A stretch of 64,000 nucleotides of DNA from Vibrio splendidus 12E03 (GTDB lineage Bacteria > Pseudomonadota > Gammaproteobacteria > Enterobacterales > Vibrionaceae). Below the pieces are notes generated by a model. The model did no database searches, was not told the DNA's origin, and worked only from the letters and a program-made list of their open reading frames with translations. The translations under genes were made by a program, and so were the position numbers. Location: positions 1 to 64,000 of the forward strand of contig NZ_AJZD02000174.1 in NCBI RefSeq assembly GCF_000272105.2, in the 5' to 3' direction. Positions within the stretch are counted from its first letter, which is position 1. Every line of letters begins with the position of its first letter. Shown piece after piece: positions 18,204 through 28,184 of this stretch.

Positions 18204-19334
18204 TTACTCGACCTTTTCAGGTGGTAAAGCCCAAGGCGCTTCAGTCGCACTACCGTCTAAACCCAATTTCCACACTCGGCCAAAATGTTTGTAGTGACCC
18301 GCTTCAGTACCTGCGCGTGGTCCCATACCGTGGTAAAGATCCAAGTGGTTTTGCTTAACCGCGCCGCCCGTATCTAGAACCAGTAACAATCTTAATTGGT
18401 GTGCTCCGCTCCAAGTACCGTCGGCATTTAACAGTGGTACTTCTGCAAGAATCGGCGTTCCCATTGGTAAGATAGAGCGATCACCTGCGACTGCAGCCAT
18501 TGGTAAAAGAGGGATTCCCGCGCTACCCATTACCGATAGGTCATCTCTTGCTTCAAAGAAAACGAAAGATGGGTTTTGTTCTAACAGCTCTTTGACCACT
18601 TCAGGATCATTCGCCAACACCCACTCTTTGATCGCTTTCAATGACATCTTCTCGCGGGGAACCAAGTCTCGCTCGATCAACACACGACCAATACTCACGT
18701 AAGCTTTGTTGTTTTTTCCTGCGTAAGCAAAATACTGCAAGGTATCATCATCACCAAAGTGTACAAAGCCACTGCCTTGTACTTCCATCATGAACGGGTC
18801 GATACGGTTGGCAGCGTAGCCAAGTTCAAGACCTTGACCTTCTAATGCGCCATTGTAGATCTCTTCACGAGTTGGACACTCTTTATCGCACTCTGGCAGA
18901 CCATACACCGGGTAACGGTACTCTTCATTCGCTTCATGGCGCAGTTCCATTACTGGAGAGAAATAACCGGTGAAAAGCACATTGCCCTGCTTATCACCAC
19001 CACCAAGTTGAGCTGTTTGAACACCAAAGTTTGCGAGTTCACTTGGGTCACCACTTAGCATCGCCCACTCATTAAGTTGCTTGTATAGCGGCTCGTAGAT
19101 TTTCGCCATCGAAGGAGATTTAGACACCACCATTTCAGCCTGCTCAGCAAATGCGGTGTAGTCTCTTGGTTTATTGGATTCAACCTGATCGACCTTGTTT
19201 AAGGTGCGAGGAAATTCATCATCAAAGTGTTGTTGAGCGAGATCGGTGGGTTGAGCACAGCCAAATAAGACAGAGGCAGCGACAAGGGGAAGCCATTTTT
19301 TAATCACAAGAGTCATCCTAAAAATTCTATGCAT
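18204..19334 (-). CDS. mltA: Membrane-bound lytic murein transglycosylase A
   Basis: MltA cleaves the MurNAc-GlcNAc bond of peptidoglycan from the inner face of the outer membrane. The protein of about 376 residues has a lipoprotein signal ending VLFGC and the MltA domain with GNVLFTGYFSPVMEL. The 3D-type domain follows, with the invariant FVFFEARDD, GTPILAEVP and LLVLDTGGAVK, whose final Asp is the catalytic acid. The start is uncertain: ATG at 19334 is used, an ATG at 19316 gives a shorter signal, and neither has a convincing ribosome-binding site. Confidence 0.93.
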   Translation of the reverse strand: MHRIFRMTLVIKKWLPLVAASVLFGCAQPTDLAQQHFDDEFPRTLNKVDQVESNKPRDYTAFAEQAEMVVSKSPSMAKIYEPLYKQLNEWAMLSGDPSELANFGVQTAQLGGGDKQGNVLFTGYFSPVMELRHEANEEYRYPVYGLPECDKECPTREEIYNGALEGQGLELGYAANRIDPFMMEVQGSGFVHFGDDDTLQYFAYAGKNNKAYVSIGRVLIERDLVPREKMSLKAIKEWVLANDPEVVKELLEQNPSFVFFEARDDLSVMGSAGIPLLPMAAVAGDRSILPMGTPILAEVPLLNADGTWSGAHQLRLLLVLDTGGAVKQNHLDLYHGMGPRAGTEAGHYKHFGRVWKLGLDGSATEAPWALPPEKVE

Positions 19335-19397
19335 CGAGGATGACAAAAACGGTCCGATAACACAATCTTAGTTTGTAAGAGTTTACAAGAAGATAAC

Positions 19398-19886
19398 CTA
19401 TCGAACTGAGTGATCGATATGACCTTTAAGGCGAAATACTGGGTTGTAATGGCTCTCTGAATCCAGCGTCATTTCTGTGTTGTCAGAATTGGTCATACGG
19501 AAGCGGTACGTCTGCTCTCCCGCTTTATACTCGAAGTAGTTGCCATCGAATTCAAAACTGGTCGCGATAATCGATCCGGCAACAGACACTCCATTGGCAT
19601 TCAACACAAACTCATCCGTCGCATAATGAGCCACATCTTGCTCAATCCAAGTACCATACAACAAATGATTTGGCGTTGCTGCATCTTGTAGCCGTGTGAT
19701 GACATCACCAAATAGCGATACGACAGCAAACGAACCAACCAGAGCCAATACCATCAGGCAACGCTCTATGATCTTACGCTTCAATGGAGATTGGTTGCGC
19801 TGCTCAGCCTCACTGTAAAGGCCTTTGGTTATCTCATCGATTTTATTCTTTTGTGCGGAAGCTTGTGGCATTCGGTTACTACTCAT
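19398..19886 (-). CDS. DUF2850 domain membrane protein
   Basis: A 162-residue protein of unknown function of a type seen in Vibrionaceae. The first 45 residues are charged and predicted cytoplasmic (KNKIDEITKGLYSEAEQRN). One membrane helix follows (about 44-62, CLMVLALVGSFAVVSLFG), then a periplasmic beta-rich domain with LYGTWIEQDVAHYATDEFVL and FEFDGNYFEYKAG, the DUF2850 pattern. The gene lies 60 bp upstream of mltA on the same strand and may be co-transcribed with it. No function is inferred. Confidence 0.8.
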   Translation of the reverse strand: MSSNRMPQASAQKNKIDEITKGLYSEAEQRNQSPLKRKIIERCLMVLALVGSFAVVSLFGDVITRLQDAATPNHLLYGTWIEQDVAHYATDEFVLNANGVSVAGSIIATSFEFDGNYFEYKAGEQTYRFRMTNSDNTEMTLDSESHYNPVFRLKGHIDHSVR

Positions 19887-19982
19887 GAAGATGCTGTGCG
19901 CATTCTACACTGAGACACTTTATATAATGAAGCTTAGATGAGAATAGTTTGCGCTTTATTCCAAAAAGGTGTTGTTTAAATT

Positions 19983-20001
19983 TGAATTTAAATGCTAAAT
20001 T
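19983..20001 (+). promoter_or_regulatory. Possible ArgR box upstream of argA
   Basis: The segment TTTGAATTTAAATGCTAA resembles the ARG-box consensus (WNTGAATWWWWATTCANW), with the left half intact and the right half imperfect, 30-50 bp before the argA start. argA is repressed by ArgR in enterobacteria. A second box at the usual spacing is only weakly visible, so this call is tentative. Confidence 0.4.
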
Positions 20002-20031
20002 ATCGAATAAATAAACAAATGGACTTGTTCT

Positions 20032-21369
20032 GTGAAATTAAGAAGTACAGCGCTAGTAAAAGGTTTCAGACAATCAACCCCTTACGTAAATGCTCACCGT
20101 GGCAAAACCATGGTCATTATGTTGGGAGGCGAAGCCGTTGCCGACAGGAACTTTGGTAACATTATTAGTGATATAGCCTTGCTCCACAGCCTTGGAGTAA
20201 AAATTGTTCTCGTTCACGGGGCAAGACCGCAGATCAACCAATTGCTCGCCAAGCAAGATTGCCATACGCCTTATCACAAGAATATTAGGGTCACTGATGA
20301 ATATTCTTTGGGCGTCGCTATGCAGGCTGCTGGACAGCTTCAACTTGCCATCACTGCTCGACTTTCGATGAGTTTGAACAATACTCCGATGGCAGGCACT
20401 CAACTCAATGTGATGAGTGGTAACTTCATTACGGCACAGCCGCTAGGGGTTGATGATGGCACCGACTATTGCCATAGCGGACGTATTCGTCGAATCGATA
20501 TCGAAGGGATTAATCGCACACTCGACCAAGGTTCTATCGTGTTGCTTGGCCCTATTGCCAGCTCCGTGACAGGCGAAAGCTTTAACCTACTCTCTGAAGA
20601 GGTCGCAACCCAAGTAGCAATTCGTTTAAAAGCCGACAAGCTCATTGGTTTCTGCTCTGAACAAGGGGTGACAGATCAAAACGGCAATGTGCTCGCCGAG
20701 CTCTTTCCTAAAGATGCTAAACAGATTCTTGCACGCTTAACCGAAGATCAGAATCCAGTTGAAGACATGAGCACCGGGACCATGCGCTTCCTAAAAGGAG
20801 CAATTTCCGCTTGTCGTGCAGGCGTGCCTCGTTGCCACTTAATCAGCTACAAAGTGGATGGCGCCCTGATCCAAGAGCTGTTCTCTTTCGATGGTATTGG
20901 AACCCAAGTAGTGATGGCGAGCGCCGAGCAAGTAAGACAAGCTCAGATCGACGACATTGGCGGCATCTTTGACCTCATTCGTCCACTTGAAGAACAAGGC
21001 ATCTTAGTGCGCCGCTCTCGAGAACAGCTAGAGCAAGAGATCCACCGATTTACCATTATTGAAAAAGATGGGTTGATTATCGGTTGCGCAGCGCTTTACG
21101 CATACCCGGAAGATCATATGGCGGAGATGGCGTGCGTGGCTATTCATCCTGATTATCGTGATGGCAACCGCGGGCAAATATTACTGGACTACATGCGTCA
21201 TCAATCGAAGTCTCGTGATATCGACCAAATTTTCGTTTTAACCACACATAGCCTGCATTGGTTCCGTGAACAAGGATTTTACGAGATCGGAGTTGATGAG
21301 CTACCGATGGAAAAACAGGGGCTGTACAACTATCAACGTAACTCAAAAATCTTAGCGTTAAATGTGTAA
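20032..21369 (+). CDS. argA: Amino-acid N-acetyltransferase (N-acetylglutamate synthase)
   Basis: ArgA acetylates glutamate with acetyl-CoA, the first step of arginine synthesis. The 445-residue protein has an N-terminal amino-acid-kinase-like regulatory domain (about 1-290, with [26 protein letters not shown] and [13 protein letters not shown]). The C-terminal GNAT domain (about 300-440) carries the acetyl-CoA loop region [17 protein letters not shown]. Start [25 protein letters not shown] matches the family. Transcribed alone, divergent from the DUF2850 gene. Confidence 0.96.
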   Translation: MKLRSTALVKGFRQSTPYVNAHRGKTMVIMLGGEAVADRNFGNIISDIALLHSLGVKIVLVHGARPQINQLLAKQDCHTPYHKNIRVTDEYSLGVAMQAAGQLQLAITARLSMSLNNTPMAGTQLNVMSGNFITAQPLGVDDGTDYCHSGRIRRIDIEGINRTLDQGSIVLLGPIASSVTGESFNLLSEEVATQVAIRLKADKLIGFCSEQGVTDQNGNVLAELFPKDAKQILARLTEDQNPVEDMSTGTMRFLKGAISACRAGVPRCHLISYKVDGALIQELFSFDGIGTQVVMASAEQVRQAQIDDIGGIFDLIRPLEEQGILVRRSREQLEQEIHRFTIIEKDGLIIGCAALYAYPEDHMAEMACVAIHPDYRDGNRGQILLDYMRHQSKSRDIDQIFVLTTHSLHWFREQGFYEIGVDELPMEKQGLYNYQRNSKILALNV

Positions 21370-21662
21370 ATAAAGTTTTGGACTAAAATCTCACTTCAAA
21401 GGAAAAATAATTGCAAATGTAATCGTTTTCTATATGAGATTTATTAGGTATGCACTTTAACTCACAAACAAAATTGTATAGAATTTGGTCGCTTTAACAA
21501 AATAACAAATGTTTTTATTGGAATGACCACATCGACCGCCCTATGACACAAATCATTTGAGCGAATCGAAGTGGTTACTGCACGGATTGCTATACCCGTT
21601 AATGATCAGCAGGCGATTGATGTCTGGTCGTTGATATAAACAGCAAAAAGAGCAACATTGAT
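21370..21662. other. Region between argA and a small reading frame
   Basis: About 290 bp of AT-rich sequence with no supported gene. I see no clear argA terminator in it. Confidence 0.4.
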
Positions 21663-21854
21663 ATGAGAACCATTGTTTGTAACTCGCTGCAAAGTTTTTG
21701 GGATATGGCTGATAACCAATTCTTAGAAGGGCTAGACGTACACTGCGTATTCCCTGTGAGCGAGAATCTAAAAGAGTTTATTTTGAATTGCCAAGCAAAA
21801 TACAAGATAAACCACATATCGTTTACTCGAGCGTTTTTAGGCACTGATTCCTAG
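21663..21854 (+). CDS. Small hypothetical protein (63 residues)
   Basis: An ATG-started frame of 63 residues (MRTIVCNSLQSFWDMADNQF...) with ordinary codon use for this chromosome. It has no signal peptide and no membrane segment, and it ends just before a perfect hairpin. The ribosome-binding site is weak (AAAGAG about 15 bases upstream). I do not recognise a family. The balanced composition, with Trp, Cys and acidic residues spread evenly, favours a real protein over a chance frame, but this is not proven. Confidence 0.5.
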   Translation: MRTIVCNSLQSFWDMADNQFLEGLDVHCVFPVSENLKEFILNCQAKYKINHISFTRAFLGTDS

Positions 21855-21861
21855 CACGCTC

Positions 21862-21885
21862 AAAGCAACCAGGGATGGTTGCTTT
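21862..21885. terminator. Hairpin between the small frame and recD
   Basis: A perfect 9-bp stem (AAAGCAACC / GGTTGCTTT) with loop AGGGAT lies between the 3' ends of the 63-residue frame and recD. It lacks a strong T run on either side, so it is a likely but weak bidirectional terminator. Confidence 0.6.
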
Positions 21886-21906
21886 GTACATGTACCTCTA
21901 TCACCT

Positions 21907-24117
21907 TTAGCTAGTTAAGCGGCTTCCTAAACCACTCACTCGCTCTGTTTTCACCTTAATTCCACGCTTTAATACGTTAGTATCACTGAACATCATCAGT
22001 CGTTTCTTCGCACGCGTAATACCTGTGTATATAAGCTCTCGCGTCAAAATTGGGCTGAAATCTGGCGGCAGGATCATTAAGGTCAGATCAAATTCACTGC
22101 CCTGCGATTTGTGAATCGTCATCGCATAAGCCGTTTCATGATCGGGCACTCGGCTTGGTAGCACCGCCTTTACGCTGCCATCGGGCAACTCAAAATAAAC
22201 CTTCAATCTAGGTGCAGAGTCAGAGTGGCTTGAATCCGATTCAAGCATGCAGATACCAATATCACCATTGTATAAACCCAAGCCATGATCGTTACGCGTT
22301 ACCATTACAGGTCGCCCGTGATACCACAATTCATCATTGTGTGGATTCACTAAACGCCTTGCGGCAAGCGCCCTCTCAATACGATGGTTGAGGCCTTTAA
22401 CACCAAAATCGCCTTCACGAATAGAACACAGCAGTCGACATTGGCTGAACAAATCGAGTACCGATTTGGCTCTCGCTTCTTGAGTTTCTAACTCTTCCAA
22501 CGGTACATTCATTCGATTGAGATACGCACCATACTCATTAACCAAGGTACGCAGCATCAAGTTATAGCTATCGCTCGATAGAGGATGATTTTCGATATCG
22601 CCAAACCCTTTGGCAAACACTTGGTCTACTTGATTCGCAGAGCCGTTATTGATTGCTTTTGCCAACTGCCCAATACCTGAGCGCGCATCGAAACGGTAAC
22701 TCTTCTGCAGCATACATAGGCTGTCAGCAATCGCCGGAGGATTAACGGCTCCCGCTTTTGCTTGTGGTGTCTTAGCTATCGCATCAAAGCCAGTCATCTC
22801 CGCAATCAAGTTGCCTTGCGCGCTGCTGTAACCTGTAGAGTTAAATGAACAGATATCACCTAAAACTGCACCGGCCTCAACGGAAGCCAGTTGGTCTTTA
22901 TCCCCAAGCAGAATCAGCCTTGCGTGTCCAGGGAGCGCATCCACCAGCTTATACATCATCGATAAATCAACCATCGAAGCTTCATCCACTACCAATATAT
23001 CAAGGTGAAGTGGATTGCGTCGGTTATGTCTAAATTCCGCTCGATTAGGAATCGCGCCGAGTAATCGATGTAAAGTACTCGATTCAGTCGGTATGTTGGC
23101 CTTCACTTCAGGCGCTAATGGTAACTGTTCAATCGCTTTACCGATCGATTCAGTTAAACGCGCCGCCGCTTTACCCGTTGGTGCCACGAGCTTTATCGTT
23201 GGCGTTTTACCTTGGCTTAGTGATTGCTCGACCATCGCTGACAGTAATTTGGTTACCGTGGTTGTTTTACCAGTACCCGGCCCACCAGAGATCACTGCAA
23301 AGCGACGACTTAGAGCTACTGCTGCTGCCACTTTTTGCCAGTTTAAACATGCCGATAGTGGTACCAAGCTGTCTAGAACATCTAAGTCCGTTACCTGCTT
23401 GGCTTGAACAATCGCTTGGTCAATTGCGCCCCAATTCAAAGATTGCTCATCGACAATATCAAGATGATCACACACCAACTGTTGGCGCAGTACCTGAGAC
23501 GTCTGCTGATTTGTTTCAGCCTTGGCTAAGGCGTTAAACAGAAAGTGATAACTACGTGCGAAAAGCTGATTGAGTGTTTCCGTCAGCGCCTTTTTCTGTT
23601 CAATATTGAACTCTACCGGCTTACTTAAACGATTTAAGGTGTCAGCCAGCACAACTTCATAGTTCCAGTAACGCTGTAAGTAGACGCGCTGCCCATCAAA
23701 CATCAGAGGCTTAACACAGTCATTAGTTGCGCCAACGAGGTTAGATGATTGCAAAACAGTCACCCAATCAATACCTAATAGCTTTTGATTCAATTGCAGC
23801 GCCGTTTCACCGTACAACCCAAGTAACTGGGCTATATCTGCCGTTTGTGCAGGGCCTATCGTATGCTGCTGTATAAGCTGAGTACAAATGTGTCCTTTGC
23901 CTAATTCATGGCTCACTACCCCAGCGAGAAAGCCGATCTCTTGAGAGTAACTCGTGGCTTGCTGAGCAATAAAACGGGCAAACTGATAATCCAACTGACG
24001 AATCGAACCCTTATCTGCAAGAAACTTGAGTACATCCATAAATTGCTCAGGAATAAGTGAAACTGGCTTCGTTGTGTTCGCTGTTTCTATGCTGGTATTA
24101 GTGGTCGTTGTTGTCAT
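21907..24117 (-). CDS. recD: Exodeoxyribonuclease V alpha chain RecD
   Basis: RecD is the 5'-3' helicase motor of the RecBCD double-strand-break repair nuclease. The 736-residue protein has an N-terminal domain that contacts RecC, then an SF1 helicase core. Walker A is GGPGTGKTTTV (about residue 279), Walker B is DILVVDEASMVD, and the C-terminal motif VI region is YTGITRAKKRLMMFSD. Its ATG shares a base with the recB stop (TAATG), giving tight coupling. Length is somewhat above E. coli RecD, as usual for vibrios. Confidence 0.96.
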   Translation of the reverse strand: MTTTTTNTSIETANTTKPVSLIPEQFMDVLKFLADKGSIRQLDYQFARFIAQQATSYSQEIGFLAGVVSHELGKGHICTQLIQQHTIGPAQTADIAQLLGLYGETALQLNQKLLGIDWVTVLQSSNLVGATNDCVKPLMFDGQRVYLQRYWNYEVVLADTLNRLSKPVEFNIEQKKALTETLNQLFARSYHFLFNALAKAETNQQTSQVLRQQLVCDHLDIVDEQSLNWGAIDQAIVQAKQVTDLDVLDSLVPLSACLNWQKVAAAVALSRRFAVISGGPGTGKTTTVTKLLSAMVEQSLSQGKTPTIKLVAPTGKAAARLTESIGKAIEQLPLAPEVKANIPTESSTLHRLLGAIPNRAEFRHNRRNPLHLDILVVDEASMVDLSMMYKLVDALPGHARLILLGDKDQLASVEAGAVLGDICSFNSTGYSSAQGNLIAEMTGFDAIAKTPQAKAGAVNPPAIADSLCMLQKSYRFDARSGIGQLAKAINNGSANQVDQVFAKGFGDIENHPLSSDSYNLMLRTLVNEYGAYLNRMNVPLEELETQEARAKSVLDLFSQCRLLCSIREGDFGVKGLNHRIERALAARRLVNPHNDELWYHGRPVMVTRNDHGLGLYNGDIGICMLESDSSHSDSAPRLKVYFELPDGSVKAVLPSRVPDHETAYAMTIHKSQGSEFDLTLMILPPDFSPILTRELIYTGITRAKKRLMMFSDTNVLKRGIKVKTERVSGLGSRLTS

Positions 24118-27100
24118 TATAAAAGCCCCATCTGTCCAGTTTCATCGTCATTCAATTGTGCTGAACGTCTGTCTATCACTTTACCGTCAATCAATTGATC
24201 CATTTCATCAAGTAACGCCAGTGTTGGTTTCGCCGAGAAAATACCTTGCTGAGATTGACCGTCCATTCCTCGTAAGAACAAGTAGTACACGCCGCCAAAA
24301 TGTTGTTCGTAGCTGTAATTGGCAACACGACTACGCAAAAAACGGTGCAGCGCCAATGCATAGATCTGATATTGCAGATCATAACGGTGGTCAGCCATCG
24401 CCGATTTCAATGCCTCGCCATGGTAGACGGCAACATCATCACCTAAATGATTCGATTTCCAGTCAAGAACATAGTATTTACCTTGATGCTCGAACACCAA
24501 ATCGATGAAGCCTTTCAGCATACCTTGCACGGTTTGAAAACCTAGGTCGCCCGCTTTGGCTGACAATGGATCATGATATTGAATGGTTTGATTCAACTCT
24601 GATGAGGCCAATACTTCAATTGGCAGTAAGAACTCCATCTCAACTAAGCGTTGTGTTGAGTCTTTCTCGCTTAGTTTTAAGTTCTTGCCGTCTAATGCGG
24701 TGTTCAGCACTGTATCGACCAGTTGCTGAAGCACAGGTAGCCACTCTAATTCATATTGCTCTGATTCTAATAAGTGAGTGATTACTTGCGTGTTATGTTC
24801 ACTGGTTGCTGGCTCGGTAAATTCAACCTCCTCAAACAAGGTGTGCAAGAAAGTACCTGGGCGAGCACCACGAGGGAACGTAAAGATAGAGCGTTCAGGC
24901 TCAATCAACTCAGACTCATCCTGCTCATCAGCCGAATCAATATCAAAGCCAGACACCTCAATGGTCGCGTCATGACTCGCACCGTGACTGCCTTGCTTTA
25001 CAAGCCCCGAATAACTGGTGATACGCCAAGCTCGGTCGATTGAAGCCTTGAGTTCATTAGCATGTAAGTCGTCACTCACTTGTTCTGTTTGTACAAAAAC
25101 ATGATCATGAGCGATAGGTGTTTCGGCTAACAGCACACTGGAGTTCTTGCCCTCAATGGCTGCAAGGGCCTGATGCAATTCGGCAATGCCTTGCTCTTGA
25201 CCGTTTTGAACCAAATAGCCCATCGCACTCAAATGCACACCTGTCGGCTCTTTGGTTGAACGCCCTTTACGCAGTGGCGCCATACCAATAAAACAGCCAT
25301 AAACCGCACGAGTCAGCGCTACATAAATCAAACGCAAGTCTTCCGCCAGTCGCTCTTTATCGGCTTGTGCTAAAGCACTGTCACTACCTGTAATATCCAG
25401 TACTGTGGTATCTGAATCATGGTCGTAGAATTTGCCTTCACTCGCTTCTCGGTAACTCGCAACAAATGGCAGGAATACTAGGTCATATTCCAAACCTTTC
25501 GACTTGTGAATGGTAACGATTTGAACCAAATTTCTTTCTGATTCAAGGCGTTGAATGTCGTCTTCACTGCCACCTAAACCATTTTTAGCATCCGAGATCG
25601 CTTCTGCTAGCCAACGTAGCAAGCCATAGTCACTGTCGAGCTCCTGCCTAGCTTGTTGCAACAGTTCGCCAATGTGCATCAAATCTGTGAGTGAGCGCTC
25701 ACCATTTTCTTCTTCTAATAAGCGTTCCGCGAGATGGCGTTTGCTAATAACGCTACGCAGCATTGGTAATACGCCACGTTGCAGCCACAACTTACGATAT
25801 TCTCGGAATTCGTTAACAACGTTTTCCCACACAACTTCATCGTTGTTAAGTTCATCCAATGATGCGGCATCCAAAGCAAACAACTCTGAGGCTAAACTAG
25901 CGCGCAACGCACGGTCGTTTTCAGGCGTCAACACCGCTTGCAGTAAGCGTTGAATATCTTGGGCGACTAAACTGGTGAACACGCTATCTCGGTTAGACAA
26001 GTACACGCTAGCGATGCCTTGTTCGGATAACGCGTTCTTAATCAGACGACCTTCACTACCGGTTCGAACCAAGACAGCAATATCACCCGCATTCACGGCA
26101 TGTTGTTTTTTGCCGTTATCAAAATAGGCTTGCTGGTTTTGAGAAGCGGTCAGAATGGTTTGAATTTGACTCGCTGTCGCTTCTGCCATTGCCTTGTGAT
26201 ATTCACCTTTCGGCAATGGCTTGTCTTCAGCCTCTTGCAGCCAAAAGGTCAGTGCATGTTGAGTCTGGCCATTCATCACCCATTGGCGCTTGTCAGCAGA
26301 TGGACTGGCAGCAACGGGCAAAAATGGAATGTCTTGATCGTAGATAAACGGGCTATCCGAATTCATAAACACTTGGTTTACTGCGCTGACCATATCTGCA
26401 CTCGAACGCCAGTTAGTCCCTAACGTATAGTGAGCACTAACTTGGTTTCTTGCCTTAATGTAGGTAAAGATATCCGCGCCACGGAAACCGTAGATAGCCT
26501 GCTTCGGGTCACCGATCATAAACAGACCACACTGCGGGTTATCGAGGTAGATTCGGCTAAAAATACTGTACTGCAGCGGATCGGTATCTTGGAATTCATC
26601 GATCATCGCCACTGGGTATAAGGTGCGAATTCTTTCCACCAGCAATGACTGCTCATCGACATCGATCGACGCAGATAACTGAGTCAGTAGATCATCAAAT
26701 GATAACCACTGCTTCTGCTGTTTTGCCTTGGCTAGCATAGTTCGACAATGAGTAATCGCATGCGCTAATAACGGAGCTTTCAAGTCAGCCGGGTGATTTA
26801 AGAAATCCTCAATCGCTTCGAAAACTGCATGCTGAGGTGCGGTACCTTTCGGTGTTTTTTCGATTAACGTAGCTTGAGAGAACTTTTCTAACTTGTCTGG
26901 ATATTGATAATCATGAGTGTCGCTCTGCGCCCATGCTGTCACCGCTTCTAACCATGTCGGCAGAGACTTCTTGGTGTAGCTACGTTTGTTCACATCCGAA
27001 GCAGAGATCAAAGCCAAAAAGTCCGCTTCAGACTCACACCACAGCGCTTTAAGTTGCTTCACTTTATCTAGGTTTTGGTTGTGCAGAGTTTGCAAATCCC

Positions 27101-27791
27101 CCGACATCGCGTCGACGGTTAGCTTCAATGGAGAGCCCGTCAGATAACGATTGACGTCTGCTAATAATGCAGCCGGTGAACCCCAGATATTACGAACCTC
27201 ACCAGCCAGTTGAATAGGTAACGGGTAAAACTGCTTACGCCAGTAGTCGGCTACCACTTGCGCTTTAAGATGGCTTTCATCAGTCACAAACTCATTATCA
27301 AAGCGGCTGCCAGACTCGAAGGCATTTTGAGTCAACATACGCTGACAGAAGCCGTGAATGGTGTATACCGCGGCTTCGTCCATTTGCCTTTCGGCATTGA
27401 GCAGTGTTTTCGCAGCGCCAGCGTGGTCTTCGATTGCTTGCAGCAAAGGAGCAATCACTGGGTCATCACTTTGCCCACGAGCAAACGCAATGCGCGCATC
27501 ATGGATTCGAGCACGGATACGATCTCGTAGCTCTGCGGTTGCCGCTTCGGTAAAAGTCACGACCAGGATTTGATCTACAGTGAGCGGCTCGTGATGTCGG
27601 GTAGCTTCCGCGAGCTCACCTTGTGGTGCTGCCGTGCCGTGTCCGAGCAGTAGGCGTAAGTACAAGCCAGCGATGGTAAATGTTTTACCTGTACCCGCCG
27701 ATGCTTCAATTAAACGCGCACCATGAAGTGGAAACGTCATGGTGTTGAGTGTTTGTGGAGCAATTACCTGAACACTGCTTGTGGTCGTCAT
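24117..27791 (-). CDS. recB: Exodeoxyribonuclease V beta chain RecB
   Basis: RecB carries both a 3'-5' helicase and the nuclease of RecBCD. The 1224-residue protein has Walker A in IEASAGTGKTFTIAGLYLRLLLG (start of domain 1A) and Walker B in MIDEFQDTDPLQY. Helicase motifs FMIGDPKQAIYGFRGADI and TIHKSKGLEYD follow, and the C-terminal nuclease has the metal-binding YYVLDWKSNHLG (Asp and Lys of the active site). It is followed directly by recD and separated from recC by a 393-bp gap. Confidence 0.97.
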   Translation of the reverse strand: MTTTSSVQVIAPQTLNTMTFPLHGARLIEASAGTGKTFTIAGLYLRLLLGHGTAAPQGELAEATRHHEPLTVDQILVVTFTEAATAELRDRIRARIHDARIAFARGQSDDPVIAPLLQAIEDHAGAAKTLLNAERQMDEAAVYTIHGFCQRMLTQNAFESGSRFDNEFVTDESHLKAQVVADYWRKQFYPLPIQLAGEVRNIWGSPAALLADVNRYLTGSPLKLTVDAMSGDLQTLHNQNLDKVKQLKALWCESEADFLALISASDVNKRSYTKKSLPTWLEAVTAWAQSDTHDYQYPDKLEKFSQATLIEKTPKGTAPQHAVFEAIEDFLNHPADLKAPLLAHAITHCRTMLAKAKQQKQWLSFDDLLTQLSASIDVDEQSLLVERIRTLYPVAMIDEFQDTDPLQYSIFSRIYLDNPQCGLFMIGDPKQAIYGFRGADIFTYIKARNQVSAHYTLGTNWRSSADMVSAVNQVFMNSDSPFIYDQDIPFLPVAASPSADKRQWVMNGQTQHALTFWLQEAEDKPLPKGEYHKAMAEATASQIQTILTASQNQQAYFDNGKKQHAVNAGDIAVLVRTGSEGRLIKNALSEQGIASVYLSNRDSVFTSLVAQDIQRLLQAVLTPENDRALRASLASELFALDAASLDELNNDEVVWENVVNEFREYRKLWLQRGVLPMLRSVISKRHLAERLLEEENGERSLTDLMHIGELLQQARQELDSDYGLLRWLAEAISDAKNGLGGSEDDIQRLESERNLVQIVTIHKSKGLEYDLVFLPFVASYREASEGKFYDHDSDTTVLDITGSDSALAQADKERLAEDLRLIYVALTRAVYGCFIGMAPLRKGRSTKEPTGVHLSAMGYLVQNGQEQGIAELHQALAAIEGKNSSVLLAETPIAHDHVFVQTEQVSDDLHANELKASIDRAWRITSYSGLVKQGSHGASHDATIEVSGFDIDSADEQDESELIEPERSIFTFPRGARPGTFLHTLFEEVEFTEPATSEHNTQVITHLLESEQYELEWLPVLQQLVDTVLNTALDGKNLKLSEKDSTQRLVEMEFLLPIEVLASSELNQTIQYHDPLSAKAGDLGFQTVQGMLKGFIDLVFEHQGKYYVLDWKSNHLGDDVAVYHGEALKSAMADHRYDLQYQIYALALHRFLRSRVANYSYEQHFGGVYYLFLRGMDGQSQQGIFSAKPTLALLDEMDQLIDGKVIDRRSAQLNDDETGQMGLL

Positions 27792-28184
27792 GCCTTACTG
27801 CCTTCTGATAAATATGTTGTTACAAATGTGACCTAGCGTGGAAAACGTCATTCAATTTACGTCCTACGCTGATTTGTTAATAGTTAGTGCGATCTCTCTC
27901 ACGGATCAATTCGGATCGCCTCGCTACTATGCGCCCACGAGTCCAGGAGCGCGATTCGAGTTTTATACTCATTGCCTACTTAGAACCACAGAATAATGGT
28001 CCCTCTGACCTGTGGCCGTACAGCGAACGCCCTACACTAATAATGATTTACTGGCGGCCACTTTATTTCCTGTACCTTGCTTCCTTTCTCCAGGAAAGCA
28101 GACACTCCAAACGCTTACCAGCGACTCTCTTCTGCCATTCATTAATTCAGCGAACCCGCGATTGATCTTGTCGATCACAGCCAC
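27792..28184. other. 393-bp gap between recC and recB
   Basis: No credible gene. Frames on the plus strand (for example 27887-28165) lack ribosome-binding sites and family-like sequence. In E. coli the gene ptrA lies between recC and recB; I saw no remnant of a pitrilysin-type protease here, and nothing resembling its HxxEH motif. The gap could carry a separate recBD promoter. Confidence 0.5.

Noticed and set aside
24026..24508. 160-residue plus-strand frame opposite the recB/recD junction
   Set aside because: It is antisense to two certain genes, has no ribosome-binding site and shows no domain-like sequence; its length follows from the codon use of recB.
27887..28165. 92-residue frame in the recC-recB gap
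   Set aside because: No ribosome-binding site, unusual composition, and no recognisable family. Treated as non-coding.
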